DNA of 64,000 bases, taken from the NCBI GenBank assembly GCA_033439265.1, contig JAVTVX010000010.1:2976001-3040000 (forward strand). The letters run 5' to 3'. This document shows, in pieces, positions 46,620-58,277 of the stretch. The notes below the pieces were generated by a model. It saw only the letters and a program-made list of their open reading frames with translations. It made no database searches and was not told where the DNA came from. Every line of letters begins with the position of its first letter. Within the stretch, counting starts at the first letter, position 1. The position numbers were made by a program, and so were the translations under genes. The DNA is from Dillenia suffruticosa. Taxonomy: Eukaryota > Streptophyta > Magnoliopsida > Dilleniales > Dilleniaceae.

Positions 46620-46640
46620 AGAGAGAGTGTACCTCGTTGG
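46303..46640. repeat. GC-rich hairpin block with two 100-bp units and a GA run (CACTA-B 5' region)
   Basis: Units start near 46321 and 46421. Each holds GGCCCCGCC...GGCGGGGCC and GGAGGCGC...GCGCCTCC, both able to form stable hairpins. A (GA)n run follows at 46590-46628. The block lies upstream of the transposase gene on its strand, so it may be promoter or leader sequence. Frames translated across it are low-complexity and not credible genes. Confidence 0.8.
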
Positions 46641-46689
46641 AGGGAGACGACCGCGGGGAAGAGAGGGAAAGGAAAATTGGGTGGGAGGC

Positions 46690-47800
46690 ATTAAAAAATT
46701 TTTGCAACGAAATCAGCGATGAACATCTTGTTCGTCGCTGAAATCAACGACGAACAGCCCGTTCGTTGCTGAAATCAACGACGAACAGCCCGTTCGTCGC
46801 TGAAATCATGACCTTTTTTGGTTATTTCAAAGTTTTTTTTTTAATTAATTTTATACATGTCTACGGAATGAAAAGTATTCGCAAAGATCAAAATCATGAC
46901 ATGCTATTATTATTTTTTCATCTAATATCTTCATATAATTTTTAATTTATTTTAATTACTAACTATCTATTTAATTAATTCCTATTACTAACTAACTAAC
47001 TAATTACTCTGTCTTAGTTGATTATTACTCTGTCTTAGTTGATTGCCTTTTACTTTTGGCATCCTTGTCACGTATTTCGGCTCCAATTGCATGAATTTTG
47101 GGTTTCCTTTCTTATTTTTAGGCAAAGTGCATTAAGCACATCAATGTACATTCGTGAGGGGCAAATTGTACAAATATAGAGGAAATGCATGAACAATTAT
47201 GCATAAATGAACATTACCAACGCTTTCGGCGGTTTCATTTAACTATTACAATATTTATTTATTAAAATGTGCACTTTCATTTAATAATATTTATATTTAA
47301 TTAGGAAAAATGTCATGTCAAATTTAAACATTTTAAAATTTTCATTAAAATATAGATAATGAATCTGCAACGAAAAGGACTATTCGTTGCCATTTCAGCG
47401 ACGAAATCTCTGCGCGTCGCTGATTTTAGCGACGAAGAACTTATTCGTGTCTGAAATCTGCGACGAACTAATGTTGTTGCTGATTTCAGCGACGAAACAT
47501 CCATTCGTCGCCAATTTCAGTGACGAAAGATCTTCTCATTGCTGAAATGCGTGACGAAATTAGTTTTTGTTGCTGAAATCTGCGACAAATTCATTTTCGT
47601 CGCAAATTTAGCGACGAAATTCGTTTCCGTCGCAAATTCAGCGACGAGGAATGATTTCGTCGCTAAGTTAGCTACGAAGTTTTTTTCGTTGCTAATATCG
47701 TTGGAAAATGGTGATGAAATTTTTTTCGCCGCCAAATTCGTCGCAAAATAGCAACAAAAAATGTTTGTCGCAAATGTCCGTCACAAATTCCGTGTTTTTT
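46690..47800. repeat. Right subterminal repeat region of CACTA-B
   Basis: Three clean copies of a 30-bp unit (TTCGTCGCTGAAATCAACGA) lie at 46725-46810. A second dense cluster is at 47355-47790, with AT-rich unique DNA between. Orientation is mainly opposite to the left region. Confidence 0.85.
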
Positions 47801-48132
47801 TGTAGTGAGATTTCGTTCGAGTTAGAAATTTTGAGAGATGTGAGGAATAAGAGTTTTTGAAGGAAATGAGAAATTTGATGTTTGTGGAGAGAAGAAGAGT
47901 TTGCAATATATATATTTGGTTTAGCACCAAATAAATTTTGATTTGTAATATATATAATTTGTTTAGCGCCAAATAAATTTTTCAAAACCTGTCATTTTAC
48001 CTCATTTATCACATTTTAGTTTTTAATTTTTTGCTATTTACCTCTCTTTTTATAGTTTGAGTAATTAACAGAAAATTTTAATTTTTACGTATTACTATAT
48101 AACTCCGTGAAATAGTAGTAAGTATTACTACT

Positions 48133-48372
48133 ATGTTACTAGATCGGACGCATGCCTGTGCGGGACAACAGCGATGCCCGTGCCGCAGAGCCGCCTAGGC
48201 AAGTGCGCTCGCAAATGCCTGCACGGCACAACCGTGATGCTTCTGCGGCTGAGCCACATAGCCAAGCGCACATGCAAATGCGTGCGCACGGCACAACCGA
48301 TATGCCATGTGGCTGAGCCGCCCAAGCAAGCACGCTCGCAAATACCCTCACAGCACAACTTACGGTTCAACC
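48133..48372. repeat. GC-rich island 1 in CACTA-A (about 72-bp tandem units)
   Basis: About three units share GCACGGCACAACCG, GCGGCTGAGCC and GCGCTCGCAAATGC. The flanks are extremely AT-rich. No coding capacity is convincing. Confidence 0.75.
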
Positions 48373-49440
48373 GGCACAAAATAATAATTTTATTATTTTA
48401 AATAACAAAACATTTATATTATTAATATAATCATATGAAAATTTTAAATTATATTACTAAATTTGTTATGTATGAAATTTTGAAATTATGTTACTAAGTT
48501 TGTTATATACAATCATTAAATATATTAAATTAATAATTTTTATTATATAATGTCATAATACATTTTATTATATTTTTTTATAAATATATAATTTTAAATA
48601 AAATCATATATTACAAAAAGTCATATATTTTTTATGTATTATTATTACATTTTTTACATATGATTATATTATGTAAAATAATAATATTTGATACTTAATT
48701 TATAATTTAAATTTTGTTATAATTAAGAAAGATACCATAAAAATATTATAAATATATATACCAGTACCATTAAATCTATTATATAAAATATAACCCTACC
48801 TTAATAACAATATTTAAATTTAATAATTATTTGACATTAGCAATAGAGCATGATTATTGAAATTAGTAAATAGTATTACTTAGTAATATTAATATTGATA
48901 AATAATTAAGTTGTATGGAATAATATTATTAAATTATAGTAATATAATGTTAATCAAATAATTTTGATAATCATAATTATAATAAATTTATAAATTTATA
49001 AATTTATAAATTTATAAATTTATATTATAAAACAATATAAATTATAGTTATATTATATTGGACAAACAACATATTTATGTTTCGCGCTAATAGTTGTATT
49101 ATACCGTCAAATAACGTATTCAAATATTAAGGGTTTATATTTCAAGCGAAACCAATGGGAAATTTTGAAAATCTATCCGCACATTTTTTCCCTCCTTTAC
49201 AAATTTATTGGGAGGCTTGAATTTTTAATGGGTTTTTTAAAATTTTTACCATTTAATATATGATTATAGTTTGGAATAAAATAGTAATAGTGAATACTCT
49301 TGAAATAGTTATAGTGATTACTCTTTCCGATATTTATATATTTTATATGTGTTATTTTATTGTTAGGTCTGTTGCTTTTAACATTACATATTTTCATTAA
49401 CATTATTTTCCCGATTTATACAAATTTCAGTTTTAAAAAA
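48373..49440. other. Very AT-rich stretch of CACTA-A
   Basis: It holds no gene. A short TAAATTTA tandem run lies at about 48984-49024. Confidence 0.6.
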
Positions 49441-50290
49441 TACTTGTTAACAGAATAAAAATATTTATTACTATTTGTTACCATTTGTACAAAGAGGAAG
49501 TAGCTGTTACCATATGACCCACTTATTACCAATTGTTACGATATTATATTATACAAATTTTATATAATTATTATCTTACCATTTGTTATATTGGACCAAA
49601 ATCACTTATTACCACTTATTATCATTGTTACCAAAATAAAATCGGTGTTATCAGAATTAAAGTAATTGTTACCATTTGTACGAAGAGAAAATAGTAATTT
49701 TCACCACTTGTTATCTCGCGACCCACTTGTTACCAATTGTTACAATTTTCTATTATATAAATTTTATATAATTATTGTCTTACCACTTGTTATTTTGGAT
49801 CAAGATTACTTGTTATCACTTATTATCATTGTTATCACAATAAAAATCATTATTACAGAATTAAAGTAATTGTTACCTTTTGTACGAAGAGAAAGTAGTA
49901 ATTCTTACCACTTGTTACCATGCGACTCACTTGTTATCAATTGTTACTATTGTTACAATATTTTATTATACAAATTTTATATAATTATTATCTTACCATT
50001 TGTTACATTGGACCAAGATCACTTGTTATATTATTGTTATGACAATAAAAATCATTATTACCAGAATAAAAGTAGTTATTACCATTTGTTACCAAGAGGA
50101 AGTAGTTGTTATTATTATTTTTTATCACTTGTTACCATACGACCCATTTGTTATCATGTTACATTATACAAATTTTATATAATTATTGTCTTACCACTTG
50201 TTATATTGGACCAATCTTTATTACCATTTATTTTTTGTTAGTTATCACTTGTTACCATATGCATAGAAAATAAAAGTTATTTTTTTATTT
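49440..50290. repeat. Tandem array with units of about 190-207 bp in CACTA-A
   Basis: Unit starts marked by GTTACCATTTGTAC followed by AAGAGGAAGTAG or GAAGAGAAAGTAG lie near 49480, 49670, 49869 and 50076. Each unit also holds TATACAAATTTTATATAATT and CCACTTGTTA. Related degraded copies, some inverted, continue to about 51070. Confidence 0.8.
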
Positions 50291-51070
50291 TTTATTATAC
50301 TATAATAAAAGTACACGTACAGTTTATATTTGTTATTTGTTATAAATCACTTTTTATCACTTTTTACCAACGATATAGACAGAGAATAAAAGTAAATCTT
50401 ACCATTTGTTAGCATTAGTAAGAAGAGAAAATAGTTATTATTACTACTTTTTACCACTTGTTACAATACCACATCACAGTACATGATACGAAGAAGAAAA
50501 ATGAAAGTGGAGTGATTAAAAATATAAAAATACAGAAGATAAAGAGATAAATGAGTATAGGAACAAGTGTTAACAAATGATTTTTAGCAACAAATGTTAA
50601 CAAGTTATGGTAATAAGTGATAAGAAGTGATGTATAACAAGTAACAAACGGTAACAACATAACAAGTGTATTTCATGATTGCTCCATCACTTGGTAACAA
50701 GGGATTTTTAATAAATGGTAGGCAATAATTGTATAACATTTATATAATATGGTATAGTAACAAATGGTAATTGATTTTTAACAAATAGTAACAAACACTT
50801 TTATTTTTATATCGTGCAGGATATGGTAATAAATAATAAAAAGTGATATATAATAAATAACAAATGGTAACAAGCTACAAGTGCATTTGAGAATTGCTAA
50901 CATAATAATTGTATAAAATTTGTGTAATATGGCATGATAAGAACTAGCGATTTTTATACTTTTATTCTCTACCGTGTGTGGTAAGGCAATAATACTATAA
51001 AATTTGTATAAAATGTAACCCAACATGGAAAATAATGTTACTCGAACATAACAAGTCTTAAATATCACAT

Positions 51071-52729
51071 TATTAAGCTAATGGGAAAATAACACATGGA
51101 AATATTTAAATAAAGAAATAGGGGTATTCACTGTAACTAAAACAATTACTAAAATCCGAACGATTAAAAAAAAGACTGTCAAAAATTAAAAAAAGGCTGT
51201 GAAAAATAATAATACACCACAATGAATTTGTAAATGAAAAACAGGTGGAAAAAAATGGCGCGGATAGATTTATTTTGAATATTTGTCTCGCGGGTGCTTG
51301 TGGACTGTGTATGCGCTGTGCGCGCACGGATATCTGCGATAAATGTTACTATATTTTATCATCATTTATATATATATATTAATGAATGTTACTATCTTTC
51401 ACATTAATTACACAACCGCGTATGATTTATATAATATATAACTTATATAATTTATATAATATATTATCTTCCCAAACAAATTTATTACTTAATACCATCA
51501 TTGTCTTTCAGTACTACTTACATTGCTATTACTATATTCATTACATAGCGTATACTTACTGTGCTATTATTAATATAGTGTTATAGTTTTGAAAATTTAT
51601 TAATAATTTGAAATTATAACGTTATAATTTGAAATTATAATGATGATGTAATTAAGTATGTTGGTATAATGAATAAAGAGTTTGTTGTATTCACAGGGTT
51701 TTTCTCTAGATAAGACTAAGATGTCATCTTTATTTATAATCACAAAAAATCATAAAGTGAATAGATAAAGAACTCAAACTCTCACATTTCCATACTCCAT
51801 GCAACTTCCACACACAATTTTCATATCACTTCCAACCTCATCTCAACTATAATATTATTTAAAATTACTTTATAATATAATATTGCCTAATATTATTTAA
51901 ATTATTAGATAATATAATATTGCTCAACATTGTCTTACCATTTGTTACATATTATATAAATTTTATATAATTATTATCTTACCATTTATTATATTTGTTT
52001 AAAATCACATGTTACCATGTCATATTATACATTACCACACTGTTATATGAAATTATTATACATCACTCATTATCATTTATCAAAGATAAAAGAAGAGGGG
52101 GAGGAAGTGGAAGGAAGCCGATGTATTTGATATAAAATTAGTTACTCACTCACGAATAATAAAGATATAAATGACAAATTAATTATTTAATTTAAAAACA
52201 AATTGTATATAATAAAAATTTTAAAATAATTTAATAAATTTTTATCATCATATCATATATTAGTAATATAACATTGTTTAAAATTATTTAAATTTAATAA
52301 TTATTTGATATAAGTAATAGAACATGAATATTGACACAATATAATTTATAATTATATTATATTGGCCAAACAACATATTTATGTTTCAACTCAATCGAGC
52401 ACTAGTTGATTTAAATATTGAGAGTTTATGTTAGTGCCACAAGTTGAAAATCTAATCGTGCCTTTTTAAATCTATCCGCACCTTTTTTTTCCCTCCTTTA
52501 GAAATTTATTGGGACGTTTTAATTTTTTATGAGCTTTTTAAAATTTTTACCACCTTTTTTTTTCTTTAAATGTATAGTTATAGTTTGCAATGAAATAGTT
52601 ATAGTGAATAACTCTTCAAGTAGTTATAGTGAATATTCTCTCCAATATTTATATATTTCATATGTGTTATCCAATATTTATATGTTTCATATATGTTATT
52701 TTATCATTAGGATAGGTTAGAGCTAGCAC
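51071..52729. other. AT-rich stretch of CACTA-A
   Basis: No gene was seen. Scattered fragments resemble the preceding array (for example CTTACCATTTGTTACAT near 51935). The segment at 52470-52560 repeats 49170-49260 (ATCTATCCGCAC, CCCTCCTTTA), so a larger internal duplication is likely. Confidence 0.5.
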
Positions 52730-52895
52730 GAGTAGGATAAAGTCAGGTGGCATGGGCACCGTGGTGCGGCATGAGGCATAAACCGCCGGCACAAGCAGAT
52801 AAGGCAAAGGCAAATTGGTGCGGCGTGAGGCATGAACCGGCGGCACAAGTAAGCTAGAGCCGGGAGGCATGGGCAGCATCCTCCGCTCGCAGGGT
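52730..52895. repeat. GC-rich island 2 in CACTA-A
   Basis: Tandem-like units contain GGTGCGGCRTGAGGCATRAA and CCGGCGGCACAAG. It is similar in style to the other islands but has its own unit. Confidence 0.7.
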
Positions 52896-53520
52896 GTAAA
52901 TCATAGAATATAGAATTATAAATAATTACAAATGAAAAAATTTTAAAATTACGGAAATACATTCATATATTGATACATGTCATCACTACATATTCAAGCA
53001 AGAAACAAATTAAAAAATCTAGAATTATAAATAAATACAAATTAAAAAAGTGAAACGAAAATGAGAATACAAATCCTGAATTATATGAAGTTCTCAATAC
53101 CCAGGAAATGAAGAAAAACACTTAATTCATATGATAATTTATATTTTAGATTTTATAATTAAGAAATATGATAATTAAGTTGTATAACATACTAATATTA
53201 TATTATACTAATATAATAATTTTACTAATTATATTGATAATAATTATATTATTTAAATTAATATTGATAATCATAATTATAATAAATTTATAAATTTATA
53301 TTATGAAACTATTTATAATTTGTTATAATTTATAATTCTATTATTAAATATAATAAATGTATCACATAAATATTATCAAATAATAAAAAATAAATTATAA
53401 CATTATATTATATAAATTATTAATTTAATATCATTGAATAATTTATATTAATAATACTAATAGTTTAAATATTAATAATTTAAATTATATTAATTAAATT
53501 AATATAATTAAAATTTTAAA
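52896..53520. other. AT-rich stretch of CACTA-A
   Basis: No feature was recognised beyond A/T-rich simple sequence. Confidence 0.5.
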
Positions 53521-53712
53521 TAAGGGCGCACCGCGCATGGCACCCGTAGCACAGCCGCGCACGGCCACGGTTATGCCGCGCGGCACTCGGCATGTGCCGC
53601 GCCAGCGTGCAGCTGTGCCGTACAGGCCTTTTTTTTTTGGCAAAAAATGCTAGCATGCGGGTTTGACCCCGCGACTTCCCGGTGTTTTAACTACGATGCC
53701 ACAATCTATTGA
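53521..53712. repeat. GC-rich island 3 in CACTA-A with a tRNA-like tail
   Basis: Positions 53523-53630 repeat GCCGCGC / GGCACAGC motifs. The minus strand of 53640-53712 then shows a possible Pol III A-box-like stretch (GCATCGTAGTTAAAACACC) close to a B-box-like GGGGTCAAACCC, followed by a run of A. The spacing is too short for a true tRNA. Confidence 0.45.
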
Positions 53713-54539
53713 TGTATGAGTTTTTTTTTTCCTTCTTTTCTCGCCGTCTCACTCTTTTTTTTTTTTATTTCACTCTTAACTTTTTATTTTCCCTCATCTC
53801 ACTCTCACCTCTATTTTTTTTTTCTTTCACTTTGCGTTTGTTTTTTTTTTTTATTGTCTTTGAATTTTCTTAAATTCAAATTAATATATTCAAATCATCT
53901 ATTATTTATTTGAATTATATTTTTTTATTATCCTTGAATTAATTATTATTTATTTAAATATATATATAATAGTATTAATAACTTGTACATAGTAAGATAA
54001 TAAGATAATAGTAAGTGTTATTTTATTACAATATATATTACGTACGTAAATATAATATATAAATATAATATAATATTATAATAATATATAGTGATATAGT
54101 TGTAATATCATATAATAGAACAATATAATTATATTATTACTTATTATATTATATATATATATATATATGTAATAGCATTAATAATGTAATAGAAACATAT
54201 AGTAACATAATAGTAAGCATTATTTTATTACAACATACATTTTCTTATCGCATTCTCACTCTATTTTTTTCCTTTTTCCTTTTTTCTCCATTCTATCACT
54301 ATTACTATAATATAATATTATTATTCCTTAATTATAAATTTTAAAATATATTTTATAGCTTAATTATAAAATCTAAAATATAAATTTGAATTCAATATAA
54401 TTAATATTAATAATTTAAATAATATCCACCACATTCCTTATTTATAAAAATTTTGAAATATAAATTAAGTATGATGATATGATTAATATTATTATTTAAA
54501 ATAAGATAATAAATTTTTATGTTAATACCAAATGTAGTA
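53713..54539. other. Pyrimidine-rich then AT-rich stretch of CACTA-A
   Basis: T runs dominate 53718-53930. TA-rich simple sequence follows, with a (TA)n run near 54150-54168. No gene was seen. Confidence 0.5.
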
Positions 54540-55080
54540 ATAATAAGCAAAAATATATAGTATAATGTAGTAATGTAGTAGTAATATTTATTAGTGGTAG
54601 TATATAGTAAAATCTAGTAATATTTACTATATAGTACTAATAATACAGGTTAAATATCTAATAATATTTACCTAATATAGTAATGTAGTAATAATAAAAT
54701 AAGACTATGTATGGCTGAGACAGATGTAGTAATATATAAGTTACATATAGTAACATTTATTATGTAACTATAATAAAATATAATAATATAATGGATAATA
54801 ATATATAGTAACATTTACTATGTAATCACAATAAAATATAGTAATATTTACTATAAAATAGTAATATTTACTATTATAATAACGGATGTGAAAAATAATA
54901 AATTTATTTGTTTTTCATGGTAAAAAAATAGTAACATTTACTATTAAACTAACCACAACAGTCAAATTAACAGATAATAACATATAATAACATTTAGTAT
55001 ATAAGCACAATAAAATATGGTAATATTTATTATAAAATAGTAACATTTTCAAATAACATTGGTTTTGTTATACTTTTTAT
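54540..55080. repeat. AGTAACATTTACT-type repeat cluster in CACTA-A
   Basis: Copies of AGTAACATTTACTAT and AGTAATATTTACT recur, with a longer unit of about 160-180 bp that also holds GTAATCACAATAAAATATAG and CTAACCACAACAGTCAAATT. They are the reverse orientation of the left-end motif AGTAAATGTTACT. Confidence 0.75.
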
Positions 55081-55964
55081 TTGGCAGAGCAAATTATGTA
55101 TATTCTAGTCTCAGGATCTTGCTTTAGACTTTAAACTTTATAATTTTGATTTTAAACATTATCTAAAAATATTTCTATAATTTTTATATATAGAAATAAT
55201 TGTGAAATATTTGTTACGAGATTTTTGGAAATATGAAAATCGGACATGATTATAAGTTTACCCAGTCAAGAAGTAAGTTGTCTATGTCTGTTTTATTATT
55301 TTGGTATTCTCATATTATATTTATCTGTTTATGGTTTTATGATTGATTTATTGCAAGATATTAATTTCTTGAGAAAATAATATTTTCTCAAACTTCTCAT
55401 GTCTCACCATAATATCGTTCGTCCTGAAATAATGGCGAAGATGGAGGAAGTAAGGAAAAAAAATTCAACGAGGATCAGAAGAACAAAGGAAAATGCACAA
55501 AGAAAAACAAAAATTGTGTAACTCTGAAATTTCAAATTGTAATCATTTTATTCAAAATTGTAATCATTGAAAGTTTTTCTCTGCTCAAATTCAATTTCAA
55601 TAAAATAAAAAATTTCTTCTCCAATAATCCTACCATCAAATGATAAATCAGACCTAGGATGAGTCAAAGTAGGCTGAATAAAGGATGAACCAAGTGTTCA
55701 ATATCAATATAAATCAGTTTTTCTTCTCTACCGTGTGAGCATGCGATATGAATCAAATACTACACTAAGTATTCATCTTAACTAATCATCTTACATATGA
55801 ATCAAATACTATACTTACTCATTTTAGTGAGTTTACCACACTCACAATTCACTAAATTTACCACAATCCACTTACTATACTGACCACCTATACCAAATTT
55901 ATCACATTTAGATTTATCAGATTTATCACACATCAGGATATATATGTAATATAATTCAATTTTC
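55081..55964. other. Unassigned stretch of CACTA-A
   Basis: No gene was recognised. The composition is less repetitive than on either side. Confidence 0.5.
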
Positions 55965-56262
55965 AAAACTATGCACGCGATAATGCCTACACGGTACAGC
56001 AGTGTCGATGCCCGCGGTACAACCGTGCAGGCACGTGAGAATGCATGCATGCATTCTCGCATGCATGGCACAGCCGAGCTAGCCTCTGTGGTACAGCCGT
56101 CCAGAAGTTCTAACGCATGCATTATTGCACGAGCGGCACAGCCACGCTAGCCTCCTCGGCACAGCCATCCAGGAGTGAGCACGCATGCATTATTGCACAC
56201 GCAGCATAGCAGGGCTTGCCCTGTGGCACTGCCGTTTAGGCGTGTCCGTGCATTCTTGCATG
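55965..56262. repeat. GC-rich island 4 in CACTA-A
   Basis: Tandem-like units hold GGCACAGCCGAGCTAGCCTC, CAGCCGTCCAG and ACGCATGCATTATTGCAC. GCATGC is frequent. It resembles island 1 in motif style (GGCACAACCG). Confidence 0.75.
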
Positions 56263-56269
56263 CTATAAA

Positions 56270-57245
56270 ATATAACATTTACTATTTACATTTACTATAA
56301 AATAGTAATATTTACTATTATAATAACGGATGTGAAAAATAGTAAATTATTTGTCTCTCATGATAAAATGATAGTAACATTTACTATATAATCACAATAA
56401 AATATAGTAACATTTACTATATAATCACAATAAAATATAGTAACATTTACTATAAAATAGTAGTATTTACTACTGATGTGAAATATAGTAAATTTATTTG
56501 TCTCTCATGATAAAAGAATAGTAATATTTACTATTAATCTAACCACAACAGTTAAATTAACAGATAATAACATATAGTAATATTTTCTATGTAATCACAA
56601 TAAAATATAGTAACATTTACTATTATAATAACGCATATGAAATTTAGTAAAATTATTTATCTCTCATGATAAAAGAATAGTAACATTTACTATTAAATTT
56701 ACCATAATAGTCAAATTAACAAATAATAACATATAGTAATATTTACTATGTAACCACAATAAAATATAGTAATATTTACTATAAAATAGTAATATTTACT
56801 ATTATAATAACACATGTAAAAGATAATAAAATTATTTGTAACATTTACTATTAAGTTAACCACAATAATCAAATTAACAGATAATAACATACAATAAAAT
56901 TTACTATATAATCACAATAAAATATAGTAATATTTATTATAAAATAACAACATTTACTATTATAATAATGCATGTGAAATGTAGTAAATTTATTTGTCTC
57001 TCATTATAAAAAGATACTAACATTTACTATATAATCACAATAAAATATAATAACATTTACTATTATAATAACGGATATAAAATGAAGTAAAATTATTTGT
57101 CTCTCATGATAAAAGGATAATAACATTTACTATTAAACTAACCACAATAATCAAATTAATAGATAATAACATATAATAACATTTACTATGTAGCACAATA
57201 AAATATAATAATATTTACTATAAAATAGTAATATTTACTAACATA
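56270..57245. repeat. Subterminal tandem array of CACTA-A, right side
   Basis: Units of about 160-180 bp recur (starts near 56560, 56720, 56878 and 57160 at AGATAATAACATATAGTAAT). Each contains several AGTAACATTTACT copies plus TTTGTCTCTCATGATAAAA. The motif is inverted relative to the left array. Confidence 0.8.
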
Positions 57246-57816
57246 TATACCCAATAAACTGTTTTCAACACTTTTCTAAATATCAATTTACATATGCTAT
57301 ACTTATCATATCTTAAATATTTTATACTTACCATACTTACCATATCCAACATATCCTATAATTACCTACCTTACACTCTACACTTCTCATACCTTACATT
57401 TTCTACACTTACCGCTATTTACCATATTTTTTTACTCTTACCATTTCTTACTATACTTTTCTGCTTATTCACCCATCATTACAGCGGCTATACATATAGC
57501 ATTATCTATATAGACACTTTTCAAAATCGTGACTACAAAACCTATATTTTGCGAACACAACTTATAGCCGTAAGGATAGGGGTATGTAAATTCAAACGTC
57601 CTTATATCCGTAATTATAGAGTGTTCTTTATACAAACGGTATGCTCTATTTACTGACGTTCAAATTATTTTATCGACGACCATTTTAAAACCGTCAAAAA
57701 ATCTATACTATTTCTGACTATTTTAACCATAACCGTCTATATAGTTTCAAAAAACCGTCACTAATATTTACTGACAATAAACGTTGCCGTCAGTATAATA
57801 CTTTTATTTTATAGTA
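57246..57816. other. Right end of CACTA-A
   Basis: After a TTACCATA-rich stretch, the last 160 bp carry CCGTC motifs at about 57692, 57741, 57765 and 57788, mirroring GACGG near the left end. Confidence 0.6.
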
Positions 57817-57819
57817 TTA

Positions 57820-58211
57820 GGGCTACGTCGAGAAGTCACTGATGGTTCTCGATGTGCTCTGGGCTCGAGCTTTCGTTGGTGCATGTGATCCAATCCGTGT
57901 GAGGAGGATTATGCTTTTGGTCTAAAGACATAGCTGAGCTCCTCCAACTTTTTGCTCATACGTTCCAACTTGGATTCGAGTCTCACCATCTCAGGTCGAG
58001 TGGCCCCTTCTAGGGAGGCTGGAGCAGGTGGTGGAATTGGTTGATTCTATTGTATGACCAGTGATTGGATTTCAGGCTGGTTGACAGCGGCTAGAATTTC
58101 AACAAGATTGTCCAGCACTGTTGGTTGAATAGTGTCTGTCGGGGTAGCGGTATGTCTTTCTGTCATGGCTGCAACCTTGGACGTGGTTCTTACCCTTCTT
58201 TTGGGAGGCAT
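57820..58211 (-). pseudogene. Tat gag, N-terminal part
   Basis: The ATG at 58211-58209 lies about 50 bp after the primer site. It starts MPPKRRVRTTSKVAAMTERH, then a Pro-rich stretch NQPIPPPAPASLEGATRPEM and a coiled segment MVRLESKLERMSKKLEELSY. Nonsense codons follow SLVIQ and FRPKA. The frame then runs up to the CACTA-A insertion point and continues at 35840 on the other side. Confidence 0.75.
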
Positions 58212-58259
58212 AATCTTCAATAGGACAGAATGCGAAACAAGTTCATTTCCAGTCTGTTT

Positions 58260-58275
58260 CCACAGATGGCACCAA
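58260..58275 (-). other. Primer-binding site of the Tat element
   Basis: On the minus strand TTGGTGCCATCTGTGG sits two bases after the LTR end. It differs by two transitions from TTGGCGCCGTCTGTGG, the site typical of Tat elements. The changes look like CpG decay. Confidence 0.8.
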
Positions 58276-58277
58276 TC

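Larger units (their letters stand above)
37637..47807 (-). mobile_element. CACTA-B: complete En/Spm (CACTA) transposon with disabled transposase genes
   Basis: The left end is CACTACAAAAAAAC and the right end is its complement GTTTTTTTGTAGTG. Both are flanked by AGA (37634-37636 and 47808-47810). Subterminal regions are filled with GCGACGAA / TTCGTCGC repeats in opposite orientation at the two ends. Two genes lie on the minus strand: a tnp2-type transposase (41165-44921) and an En/Spm plant transposase second ORF (38706-40870). At 10,171 bp it is of normal size for an autonomous element. Both genes carry nonsense codons, so this copy is probably no longer autonomous. Confidence 0.95.
35844..57816. 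mobile_element. CACTA-A: CACTA-like DNA transposon inserted in Tat gag, itself carrying CACTA-B
   Basis: The left end is CACTACAATGG and the right end, read inward on the minus strand, is TACTATAAAATAAAAG, a decayed terminal inverted repeat. The 3-bp duplication TTA lies at 35841-35843 and 57817-57819. Removing the element and one TTA gives a continuous gag frame (SRRSPNDMRKQV across the join), which fixes both ends. GACGG motifs recur near the left end and CCGTC near the right end, in inverted orientation as in CACTA subterminal regions. Without CACTA-B it is about 11.8 kb. It contains several tandem arrays, GC-rich islands and one possible transposase-gene scrap, but no intact gene. Confidence 0.85.

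Noticed and set aside
46258-46741. Gly/Ala/Pro-rich frames on both strands of the GC block
   Set aside because: They read through 100-bp tandem hairpin units and a GA run. They have no domain and are not preserved as a frame.
53640-53712. Functional tRNA gene
   Set aside because: The A-box-like and B-box-like sequences are too close for a cloverleaf with an anticodon arm. It is kept only as a tRNA-like remnant.
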